Source: Streptomyces sp. JHA26 (GTDB taxonomy: Bacteria > Actinomycetota > Actinomycetes > Streptomycetales > Streptomycetaceae). Taken from it: 64,000 bases of DNA. Both the position numbers and the translations under genes were made by a program. Each line of letters starts with the position of its first letter. Position 1 is the stretch's first letter. Location: assembly GCF_002005565.1 (NCBI RefSeq), contig NZ_BDJC01000018.1:46539-110538 (forward strand), written 5' to 3'. Below are positions 45,474 through 55,818 of the stretch, piece after piece. A model generated the notes under the pieces. It ran no database searches, was not told where the DNA came from, and was given only the letters and a program-made list of their open reading frames with translations.

Positions 45474-47507
45474 TCAGTCGGGGGCGACCGTGCCGTCCGT
45501 CAGGCCGTCGTACATGCCGCGCACGAGCTGCTCGCCGAGGCGGCCCGCGTGCCTGAGCGCCCGCTCGAACTCGTCGAGGGCGCGGAAGCGGGCGCCGTAG
45601 CGGTGCTGGGCGTCCAGCGGGAGCCGGGGGAGCTGCAGGCGGCGCACGTCGAGGCGGGTGGCGGTGGAGGCGTAGCTGCTGGCCTGGCGGTTGTTGGCGG
45701 TGCCGCGCAGGAACCCGGCGAGGAACCAGGGGTCCAGCGCGGCCGGGTCGGGGCGCAGCAGGACGAGGTGGCGTCCCAGGGCGGCGCCCGCGGTGGCGTC
45801 GTCGATCACGCGGGCGACGGAGTCGCCGCCGAGGACCGGCAGCACGACGTCCCCGGGTTCGGTGAGCACGGGTTCCTCGTCGCCCTCCGGGAGGGTGCCG
45901 GAGGGGGCGGTGCCGGCGAGGACGTCGAGGTCGGTGAGGACGGGTACGCGCGCGTGGCCGCCGTTCGTGCCGGTGCGCATCCTCAGGGCGCCGCCGCGGG
46001 CGAGTTCGCCGACGGTGGTGAGGGGCCAGCGGGGCGCGTCCGGTGCGGTGCCGGCGGGCGGCGGGGTGAGGTCGGCGGCCAGGCGCAGGGTCTCGCCGAG
46101 GCGTTCGCGCACGTCCGTGAGCTGTTCGGCGCCGTCGGCGGCCGTGGGCGGCGGCAGGTGGCGGGCCGGGGCGAGGTCGACGTCGTCGTCGAGGAGTTCG
46201 ATGACGGGCAGGGAGCGGGCCAGGCCCGGGCGTTCGTCGAGGTGTCCGGTGCGCTCGAAGTCCCGCCACGCGTCGAGCACGGCCTCCCGCACGGCCCGCC
46301 AGTCCGGTCCGCCGCGCCCCTCGCCGGCGAACTGCCCCGTGTCGGCGAGCAGCACCTCCGGCTGCACGGGCGCCTTCTCGGGCCGGCGCAGCACCCACAG
46401 GTGGAGCGGGATGTTGTACGGGGGCGCCGCGCCGACCGGCAGGGCGACGACGGCGCGCAGCGCGCCCCGGCGCAGCAGGTCGGCGCGGATGCGGCGGCCG
46501 GAGCGGCGGGATGCGGCGGCGGGCGGCATGAGGAGGACGGCCGTGCCGCCGTCCGTCAGGCGGGCCAGCGCGTGCTGCACCCAGGCCAGCTCGGACTCGG
46601 TGCGGGCCGGGAAGCCGTACTCCCAGCGGGTGTCGTAGGCGAGTTCGTCGTGTCCCCAGTTGCGCTCGTTGAACGGCGGGTGGCACAGGACGGCGTCGGC
46701 GCGCAGTTCGGGGAAGGCGTCCGCGCGCAGGGTGTCGCCCGCGGCGATGCGCACGGCGGCCGTCGTGCTCAGGGCGAGCCGCAGGCCGGTGAGGGCGGCG
46801 AGTTCGGTGGCGCTGTCCTGTCCGTACAGCCGCTGCTCGGGGCGGGGGTCGACGGCGCGCAGCAGGGCGCCGGTGCCGCAGGCGGGGTCGAGCACCGTGC
46901 GGGCGGGGCCGGTGAGTCCGGCCATCAGCTCGGCGAGGGGCGCGGGGGTGAGCGTGTACTGGCGCGGGTTGGCGTCGAGGTGGCGGCCGAGCAGGAACTC
47001 GTAGGTCTGGCGGGCGCCTTGGCCCGCGGCGAGTTCGGCGGCGCCGCGCAGGAGGGGGACGGAGGGCAGCAGCCGGGGGCTGACGGGGGTGGCGACGGTG
47101 CGGCCCGGGTCGGTGCCGAAGCGCCGGGCGAGCACCTGGTCGAGGGCGGCGGGCAGCAGGGCGGCGAGGCGCTCGTCGGAGCCGGCGCTCATGTCCAGCC
47201 AGTCGGTGGGGCGGTCGTGGATGAGCAGCAGGACGCAGCCGGCGTGGGTGAGGGCGGTGACCGGTCCTTCGGGGTGGCCGGCGAGTTGCTGCCAGACGCG
47301 TTCGCGCAGGGGGACCTCGGCGAGTTTGCCCTGGGCGCGCAGCCACTCCTCGACCTCGGCGAGGGCGAAGGAGGGGCTGGTCTCGGTGCCGCCGACGGGC
47401 TTGGGGAAGTCGGCGTGCCGGCGGCGCCAGTTGCTCACGGCGGCCCTGCCGACGCCGGCGAGCCGCGCGATCCCCGCGGCGGTCACCTCTGTGCTGTCGT
47501 CCTGCAC
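45474..47507 (-). CDS. N6-adenine DNA methyltransferase-like protein with altered catalytic motif
   Basis: Protein of 677 aa. An N-terminal helix-turn-helix (GIARLAGVGRAAVSNWRRRH, about 12-31) precedes a type I/HsdM-like methylase core: motif I DPACGTGALL at about 207-216 and the motif IV position CHPPFNERNWG at about 275-285. Canonical enzymes have N/D/S-PP-Y/F, so residue 276 is His where the catalytic Asn/Asp/Ser is expected. The C-terminal third resembles a type I specificity (TRD) module: WPLTTVGELARGG and the closing FRALDEFERALRHAGRLGEQ. Start is GTG at 47507. No restriction subunit is nearby. It may bind a modified or unmodified site rather than methylate it. Confidence 0.85.
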   Translation of the reverse strand: MQDDSTEVTAAGIARLAGVGRAAVSNWRRRHADFPKPVGGTETSPSFALAEVEEWLRAQGKLAEVPLRERVWQQLAGHPEGPVTALTHAGCVLLLIHDRPTDWLDMSAGSDERLAALLPAALDQVLARRFGTDPGRTVATPVSPRLLPSVPLLRGAAELAAGQGARQTYEFLLGRHLDANPRQYTLTPAPLAELMAGLTGPARTVLDPACGTGALLRAVDPRPEQRLYGQDSATELAALTGLRLALSTTAAVRIAAGDTLRADAFPELRADAVLCHPPFNERNWGHDELAYDTRWEYGFPARTESELAWVQHALARLTDGGTAVLLMPPAAASRRSGRRIRADLLRRGALRAVVALPVGAAPPYNIPLHLWVLRRPEKAPVQPEVLLADTGQFAGEGRGGPDWRAVREAVLDAWRDFERTGHLDERPGLARSLPVIELLDDDVDLAPARHLPPPTAADGAEQLTDVRERLGETLRLAADLTPPPAGTAPDAPRWPLTTVGELARGGALRMRTGTNGGHARVPVLTDLDVLAGTAPSGTLPEGDEEPVLTEPGDVVLPVLGGDSVARVIDDATAGAALGRHLVLLRPDPAALDPWFLAGFLRGTANNRQASSYASTATRLDVRRLQLPRLPLDAQHRYGARFRALDEFERALRHAGRLGEQLVRGMYDGLTDGTVAPD

Positions 47508-47595
47508 TGTTTCCGACCGCCCTCCCTGGCTGATGCGTGGTGCCGATCATACCGATGGAACCGCCGACCCAGGGGTTCACATCGTGTACCGCTAC

Positions 47596-47626
47596 TTCAC
47601 TGTGAACCTGGTTGACTCGATTCACA
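47596..47626. promoter_or_regulatory. Palindrome cluster upstream of the 47.7-kb gene
   Basis: TTCACTGTGAA (47596-47606) is a perfect palindrome with one central base. TGTGAA (47601-47606) and TTCACA (47621-47626) form a second, spaced dyad that straddles the -35 box. GTTCACATCGTGTAC (47576-47590) is a third, imperfect one. Candidate operator between the methylase-like gene and the secreted-protein gene. Confidence 0.5.
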
Positions 47627-47640
47627 AGCTCTGATCTTAT
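47612..47640 (+). promoter_or_regulatory. Candidate promoter, plus strand
   Basis: TTGACT (47612-47617), 17 bp, TCTTAT (47635-47640). It would give a leader of about 78 nt to the small exported protein gene at 47725. Confidence 0.5.
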
Positions 47641-47724
47641 TGACCTGCGACACGGACCGGCCCGAGGGGGGACGGTTCACAGGCAGGGCGTTGGTGCGTC
47701 CTGTTCCAGGGAGAGGACTGCGTC

Positions 47725-48201
47725 ATGGGTATGAAGAGCAAGGTCGTGCTGGGCGCCGTGGTGGGTATCGTCGTCATCGGCGCGGTGTCGGCGAACTCCG
47801 GCGACGGGGGCGACGGGGGCAAGAGCGACAAGGCGTCCGTCAGCGCCGGCGAGAAGTCCGGTGGCGGCCAGGGCGGCTCGTCCGACGCGAAGCCCGCCGA
47901 GGACAAGGCGGCCGAGAAGGGCTCCCAGGCCGATCAGTTCAAGGCGTTCGTGAACAAGAACGGGACGCCTACGGAGAAGGAGGCCGTCGCCCACATCACC
48001 AAGGTCCAGGGCGCCGACGAGCAGAACGACATCCTCGACACCGCCGACGTCTACACCGACTTCACCGGCGGCATCATGGGCGAGGGCACAGGGCCCGCCA
48101 AGCTGATCGCCTCGGCGTTCGCCGACTGGAAGGACAGCGAGAACGGCCTGGTCACCGTCTACGACGCCGAGGGCGAGATCCTCGGCAACGGCGAGTTCTG
48201 A
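47725..48201 (+). CDS. Small exported/membrane-anchored protein, unknown function
   Basis: Protein of 158 aa. A signal-anchor (KVVLGAVVGIVVIGAVSA) at about 6-23 is followed by a low-complexity Gly/Asp/Ser/Lys linker (about 24-70) and a C-terminal folded part of about 85 residues (QFKAFVNKNGTPTEKEAVAH, then AKLIASAFADWKDSENGLVT). This last part recurs in streptomycete hypothetical lipoproteins. No lipobox cysteine. ATG at 47725 has GGAGAGG upstream. It is followed by another exported protein gene; the two may be co-regulated. Confidence 0.8.
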   Translation: MGMKSKVVLGAVVGIVVIGAVSANSGDGGDGGKSDKASVSAGEKSGGGQGGSSDAKPAEDKAAEKGSQADQFKAFVNKNGTPTEKEAVAHITKVQGADEQNDILDTADVYTDFTGGIMGEGTGPAKLIASAFADWKDSENGLVTVYDAEGEILGNGEF

Positions 48202-48203
48202 CC

Positions 48204-48236
48204 GACACCGCGACACCGCGGCGGTGTGACACCGCG
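48204..48236. repeat. Three GACACCGCG copies with a small hairpin
   Basis: GACACCGCG occurs at 48204-48212, 48212-48220 and 48228-48236. ACACCGC (48213-48219) and GCGGTGT (48221-48227) can pair. It may be a weak terminator or just simple-sequence slippage. Confidence 0.5.
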
Positions 48237-48303
48237 GTGCTCGCCCGCTCCCCGTCCGCCGCTTCCCGTCCCACACCCTTTCGCACCCCCGGGGGAACCC
48301 ACC

Positions 48304-49125
48304 ATGCGCCGTCACACCCGCGGCACCGCACTCACCGCCGCCCTCCTCGCCGCCGCGGCCACCGCCGGCCTGACCGGCTGCCAGTCCGGCGAAGGAGGTG
48401 ACGACGCGGCCGCCGCCAAGAAGGCGGGCTCCTCGGCCTCGGCCTCGGTCTCCGCGACGCCCTCCGCCTCCGCCGAGCCGTTCGCCGGGCTGACCGGCAA
48501 CGAGATCTCCGACCGGGCCGTGGCGGCCACCACCGGGGCGCGTTCGCTGCGCCTGAAGGGCGACGTCCCCGACGACGAGAGCGGCGGCACCATACGGATC
48601 GACATGGCCCTGGACCGGCAGGGCCGGTGCGCCGGCACGATGAGCCTGGACGGACAGGGCGAGGCCGAGCTGATCAAGGCCGGCGACACGCTCTACATGA
48701 AGTACGACGAGCCCTTCCTGCGGGCGCAGAGCGAGGGCGAGCCGAAGGCCGACACCGACGCGGCCGTGGCGCTGCTGGCCGGACGGTGGACCAAGATGTC
48801 CGCGACCGGTCAGGACGCCGAGGACCTGACGGCCTTCTGCGACCTGGACACGCTGCTGGCGGATGCCGAGGACTCCAGGAGCACGGACGTGACCCGCGGC
48901 AAGACCACCACCGTCGACGGCAAGCCCGCGATCGTCCTGCACGAGAAGGACGGCGCGGACCGCAACACGCTGTACGTCGCCACCGAGGGCAAGCCGTACC
49001 TGCTGCGCTTCGACAGCGCGTCCGAGAAGGACCCCGGCACGATGACCTTCAGCGCGTACGACGAGCCGGTGGCCGCGAAGGCGCCCACCGGGACCGTCCT
49101 GGACCTGGACGCGCTCGGCGGCTGA
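48304..49125 (+). CDS. Secreted lipoprotein, LppX/LprAFG-like or unknown
   Basis: Lipoprotein of 273 aa. Signal peptide with basic start (RRHTRG) and lipobox GLTGCQ, lipidated Cys at about residue 26. An Ala/Ser-rich linker (about 30-58) leads to a folded domain with repeated beta-strand patterns: SLRLKGDVPDDESGGTIRI, CAGTMSLDGQGEAELIK, TLYMKYDE and TLYVATEGKPYLLRF. This is like the LppX_LprAFG lipid-binding lipoproteins of Actinobacteria. ATG at 48304 has GGGGGA upstream. It ends 16 bp before the convergent HNH-type gene. Confidence 0.82.
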   Translation: MRRHTRGTALTAALLAAAATAGLTGCQSGEGGDDAAAAKKAGSSASASVSATPSASAEPFAGLTGNEISDRAVAATTGARSLRLKGDVPDDESGGTIRIDMALDRQGRCAGTMSLDGQGEAELIKAGDTLYMKYDEPFLRAQSEGEPKADTDAAVALLAGRWTKMSATGQDAEDLTAFCDLDTLLADAEDSRSTDVTRGKTTTVDGKPAIVLHEKDGADRNTLYVATEGKPYLLRFDSASEKDPGTMTFSAYDEPVAAKAPTGTVLDLDALGG

Positions 49126-49141
49126 GGCCGCGCGGCCCGGC

Positions 49142-49912
49142 TCAGCCGCCGCACTGGCGCAGCATCGCCTCCCGGTCCGGTGCGGTCACCGCCAGCTCGT
49201 ACTTGTCGGCGACCTGGGCGAACCGGACGGCGTACGCGCACCGGACGCCCTTGCTCGGGGGGAGCCAGGTGGCGGGCCCGGAGTCGCTCTTGGCGGAGTT
49301 GGCGCGGCCCTGGACGGGGATGAGGTTGAGCGGGTCGTTCGCGAGTTGCCGGCGCTTGCTCTCCGGCCAGCGCGAGGAGCCCAGCTGCCAGCTGTACGAC
49401 AGCGGCACGACGTGGTCGATCTGGACCTCGCTCGCCTCCTGCTTGCGCCACTCGATCGTCGTGCCGGTGTACGGGTCGTGCAGCGTCAGGGCGATGACCA
49501 CGCAGTTCGAGCCGGACCGGAAGCGCACGTCCTCGCCGTCGCGCCGCAGCACGTCGTTGCGGGTGTCGCAGCCGTTCCTCGCCAGCGGCACCCCGTCGGC
49601 GGTGTCCATCCACGCGTAGCCGAACTCGTCCCGGTCGTAGCCGGTCTTGGGGCCGCGTCCCTTGGTCCTCAGGCTCTCGATGAGCTTGCGGGCCGTGGCC
49701 CGGTCGGCGTCGTCCGTGACCGGGGCGAGGCCCGGTTTCGTGCCGTCGGGGTTGCGCAGCGGGCTGACGGCATGCCCCGCGGCCGGTGCCCCGGTGTCGC
49801 TGTCCGACGACGAGGTCCCGTCGTTCCCGAGGTTCTCGCACCCCGTGACCAGGGCCAGGGTCAGCGCCGCGACCACGGCTCCTGCGGTACGGATCCTGCT
49901 GCGTGGCCTCAT
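49142..49912 (-). CDS. Secreted HNH-type (DUF1524/GmrSD-like) lipoprotein nuclease
   Basis: Exported protein of 256 aa. A signal peptide (VVAALTLALV) ends in the lipobox VTGCEN, Cys at about residue 25. The C-terminal domain (about 100-250) has the DUF1524/HNH core EVQIDHVVPLSYSW (metal-binding Asp-His), NDPLNLIPVQGRANSAKSDS and WLPP, and conserved Cys residues (GCDTRND, SNCVVIA, VRCAYA) that could form disulfides. Such proteins are predicted extracellular nucleases. Start is ATG at 49912. It is divergent from a small MT0933-type gene. Confidence 0.87.
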   Translation of the reverse strand: MRPRSRIRTAGAVVAALTLALVTGCENLGNDGTSSSDSDTGAPAAGHAVSPLRNPDGTKPGLAPVTDDADRATARKLIESLRTKGRGPKTGYDRDEFGYAWMDTADGVPLARNGCDTRNDVLRRDGEDVRFRSGSNCVVIALTLHDPYTGTTIEWRKQEASEVQIDHVVPLSYSWQLGSSRWPESKRRQLANDPLNLIPVQGRANSAKSDSGPATWLPPSKGVRCAYAVRFAQVADKYELAVTAPDREAMLRQCGG

Positions 49913-50046
49913 GCGCGCCCCTCTCCTCGCCGTTCGCCCACCACCGTAGCGACAACAGAGGTTCAGACCATAGAGGGCCTTACTGGGCATGCGGGGCATA
50001 TCTGCCGTACGGTCGGAGGTGAGTCACGTCTCGGAAGGAGCGCCGC

Positions 50047-50244
50047 ATGGGCTTCCTCGACAAGATGAAGAGCATGGCCGGCAAGGACAAGGACCGTTCC
50101 CGGAAGATGTCCGACGCCGCCGAACGCCAGGTCAATCAGAGGACCGGCGGCAAGTACGAGAAGCAGGTCGACGCCGCGCAGCAGAGGGCCGAGGACCAGC
50201 TCGGCTTCGGGCGCGAGCGGGGCGGTGACCGGCCGGAGCGGTAG
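50047..50244 (+). CDS. MT0933/Rv0909-type antitoxin-like small protein
   Basis: Protein of 65 aa matching the actinobacterial MT0933-like family: MGFLDKMKSMAGKDKD at the start and QVNQRTGGKYEKQVDAAQQ in the middle. In M. tuberculosis the relative Rv0909 is the antitoxin of Rv0910. No toxin-like gene is adjacent here, so a role as a stand-alone small helical protein is equally possible. ATG at 50047 has AGGAG upstream. A 25-bp-arm palindrome follows. Confidence 0.85.
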   Translation: MGFLDKMKSMAGKDKDRSRKMSDAAERQVNQRTGGKYEKQVDAAQQRAEDQLGFGRERGGDRPER

Positions 50245-50264
50245 AGCTCCCCTCCCCATCGAAC

Positions 50265-50314
50265 ACGGCGGGAGGCCGTCCACGGGAACGTTCCCGTGGA
50301 CGGCCTCCCGCCGT
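50265..50314. terminator. Perfect 25-bp-arm palindrome between convergent genes
   Basis: Arms 50265-50289 and 50290-50314 are perfectly complementary with no spacer (the tip opens as a small loop). It starts 20 bp after the MT0933-type stop and 25 bp before the mfd stop, and can act in both directions. Confidence 0.9.
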
Positions 50315-50338
50315 TCCGCCACGGCACCGAGGGCGCGG

Positions 50339-53872
<3,534 letters not shown>

Positions 53873-53914
53873 TCGGGGCGCTTTCCGTCCTGGGGTGTGG
53901 TCCTGGGCGTCCGG

Positions 53915-53924
53915 GTTGTACAAC
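53915..53924. promoter_or_regulatory. GTTGTACAAC palindrome upstream of mfd
   Basis: A perfect 10-bp palindrome 43 bp before the mfd start, within the expected promoter interval. It does not match the usual actinobacterial LexA box. Significance uncertain. The rest of 53925-54118 shows no gene. Confidence 0.35.
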
Positions 53925-54118
53925 ACGAGTAACCCGGCGGTGTGAGGGCCGGGGGTGTCCAGGGTACGACTGGACACCGCCCGGTGCCGCGCCGCCGAGG
54001 GCTCCCGCCATGGCTCGCCGGCGCACCGCCGGCCAGGCGGTGTCCCGGCTCCCTCGCGTCGCTCCCCGACCGGAGGGCCCCGGCTCTCGACGCGTGGCCG
54101 GACCGTCCGCCCGCATCG

Positions 54119-54523
54119 TCAGCCGGAGGGCGGACGGAAACCCGGATGCTGCCGCTGCGGCCCGCTCCGCGACGGGACGGTCGGGAGGGCGGGACCGACT
54201 CGCACGGCGGTGTCACCGGTCCCACGGAAAGCGACGAACACCCCCCGCCCCGGTGCGACGGTCACGAACAGTTCGGCACCGAACGCCTGAGCTATGCGTT
54301 CCAGTAAAGGAAATGTGGGCGCGCACCTGCCGTGTTCGAGCCGGGAGATCGCGGCCTGCGTCAGCCCGGACAGGGCGGCAAGGCCCACCTGCGTCATCCC
54401 TGCTGCTTCCCGCCGGCTGCGCACGGCTTTGCCCACCGACGCCTCCCACGTTCTCGCGACGCCTTCGCCCGCCGCACGCCCAGGCCCCGCGATCCCCTGC
54501 CCCGTTCCCCTCGATCGACGCAT
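54119..54523 (-). CDS. XRE-family regulator with a TTA codon
   Basis: DNA-binding protein of about 134 aa. The helix-turn-helix (about 30-85) reads VRSRREAAGMTQVGLAALSG followed by LTQAAISRLEHGRCAPTF. The C-terminus is Pro/Arg rich without a known domain. An in-frame TTA leucine codon at 54305-54307 (first Leu of PLLERIAQ) makes translation dependent on the bldA tRNA. I prefer ATG at 54523 because GGGGGG lies eight bases upstream; a GTG at 54532 is possible. It is divergent from the phospholipase gene, with an AT-rich 335-bp region between them, so it may control that gene. Confidence 0.82.
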   Translation of the reverse strand: MRRSRGTGQGIAGPGRAAGEGVARTWEASVGKAVRSRREAAGMTQVGLAALSGLTQAAISRLEHGRCAPTFPLLERIAQAFGAELFVTVAPGRGVFVAFRGTGDTAVRVGPALPTVPSRSGPQRQHPGFRPPSG

Positions 54524-54858
54524 CACCGCCACCCCCCGGTTGTTTAATTCAAAACATCAATTACTCAACCGTGCCACGCCCGGGACGGTAACCGGCCGAC
54601 CCGCCGAAACGACACAATTTGAGCAAAAACTGAGCTTCCCAATACCGCCCGCCAGCCGACGGAAAGCGCCTTCCGATATCGCAGGACAGGCATATAACAC
54701 GATCGACATGAAGCTCGACGCAGCCACATTGACGCTGTTCAGAGAGGTGGAACGGGATATTCCGAAGAAGGGTGCAGCCCGTTACCACTTCATCCACTTG
54801 TTCGACCGTCGGCTCCTGTGCAACTGTTGCCGCCACCTCGAACCGAAAGGTGTCGCGC
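54524..54858. promoter_or_regulatory. AT-rich divergent control region of the XRE and phospholipase genes
   Basis: The stretch 54536-54720 is clearly less GC-rich than the rest of the window (for example GTTTAATTCAAAAC at 54540-54553). It contains a candidate plus-strand promoter, TTCCGA (54671-54676), 16 bp, TATAAC (54693-54698), which would give a leader of about 150 nt for the phospholipase. A reading frame starting at ATG 54708 runs through the leader into the phospholipase gene out of frame. Confidence 0.45.
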
Positions 54859-55416
54859 ATGACCCAGTTACGCAAAGCAATCCCCGCTGTCGCCCTTTCC
54901 GGCCTTCTGCTCGCCACCGGAGCGACGCCGGCGCTCGCGGACTCCGCCGCTCCGGCCGGAACAAACGCCGCCCAGGCCGCCACCGCCGTGACGAAGGGAG
55001 CGAAGCTGACGAAGCTGAAGTCCCTCACCGACAACTCGGAGGCATCCCAGAACCGCTGGTTCACGGCACTCGGCCAGTACCGGCAGAAGAAGGCCGCGAT
55101 CACGAAGTACAAATTCACCTGGAAGACCGACTACTGCTCCAAGTCCCCGAACAAGATACCCGGCGGGTACGACTTCTCCTTCCCCTGCTACCGCCACGAC
55201 TTCGGGTACCGGAACTACAAGAGCCTCGTCGGCAAGACCGCGTTCAAGCGGGATCACAAGCTGCGCATCGACAAGGCATTCCTCGGCGACATGAACCGGG
55301 TTTGCGGGATGTTCATCTGGGCAGACCCCTACACGCCCGGCCAGCGAAAGAAGCTGAAGGCGGCTTGCTACAAGACGGCGAAGAAGTACTACTCGGCCGT
55401 CCGCGCGCTCGGCTGA
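54859..55416 (+). CDS. Secreted prokaryotic phospholipase A2 with a TTA codon
   Basis: Extracellular phospholipase of 185 aa related to the S. violaceoruber PLA2 family. Signal peptide: MTQLRK, then a hydrophobic core (AVALSGLLLATGA), cleavage near ALADSA. The catalytic helix holds the His-Asp pair in CYRHDFGYRNYK; Cys pairs (DYCSKSP/PCYRHD and NRVCGM/KAACYK) would form two disulfides, and Asp in KTDYC is the likely calcium ligand. Codon 4 (54868-54870) is TTA, so full expression needs the bldA tRNA. ATG at 54859 has AAAGG upstream; an open extension of 29 codons before it lacks signal-peptide sense. Lys-rich composition and lower GC suggest acquisition. Confidence 0.93.
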   Translation: MTQLRKAIPAVALSGLLLATGATPALADSAAPAGTNAAQAATAVTKGAKLTKLKSLTDNSEASQNRWFTALGQYRQKKAAITKYKFTWKTDYCSKSPNKIPGGYDFSFPCYRHDFGYRNYKSLVGKTAFKRDHKLRIDKAFLGDMNRVCGMFIWADPYTPGQRKKLKAACYKTAKKYYSAVRALG

Positions 55417-55430
55417 CCGTCCAGCCTCGA

Positions 55431-55818
55431 CCTTGCATAAGCGACCGCCAGCTTGCTGACGAACCCTTTCGGCTCGTTCGGGTCGGAGTTTTCTGCAGGT
55501 GGGCGGGCTGATGGCCCGACTGCCGCGTCGAGCGGACGCTGGGGTTCCACGGCTCCGGTTCGGGTGGTGCTGCTCGCAGGGGCGGGACGCTGCTGGTCAG
55601 CCGGGGTTCGGCAGGGGCCGCGAGTTGTTGTAGGACGTTAGTGATCACACCGGTCCAGGGCCGCCAGGAACAGGAGCCTGGCGTTCACGTACCGCACCGC
55701 CGAAGGTGAGACAGAGCCGATTGCCATCTAGACCTCGAAAGCTCAAGGTCAAGGACCGGGCAGAGCCGTCTCGACCTCCATCGGTACGACCCGGGGCCGT
55801 AGTACGGAGGTACCGTTC
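55431..55818 (-). ncRNA. Candidate omega-RNA/right-end region downstream of tnpB (putative)
   Basis: The 390 bp after the tnpB-like stop carry no gene. They contain a hairpin with arms CGCCAGG/CCTGGCG (55662-55668, 55677-55683) and a second dyad, CGGTAC/GTACCG (55782-55787, 55810-55815), just after the stop codon. In canonical TnpB loci the guide RNA scaffold overlaps the 3' end of the gene and the element's right end. Placement is by analogy only; scaffold and guide boundaries cannot be seen. Confidence 0.3.

Noticed and set aside
50047..50244. Complete Rv0909/Rv0910-like toxin-antitoxin pair
   Set aside because: Only the small MT0933-type protein is present. The neighbours are mfd and a secreted HNH protein, neither resembling the START-domain toxin.
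54708..55511. Frame starting at ATG 54708 in the phospholipase leader (MKLDAATLTLF...)
   Set aside because: It reads out of frame through the whole phospholipase gene, where it gives low-complexity Arg/Pro sequence. Only a short leader peptide could be real, and nothing supports it.
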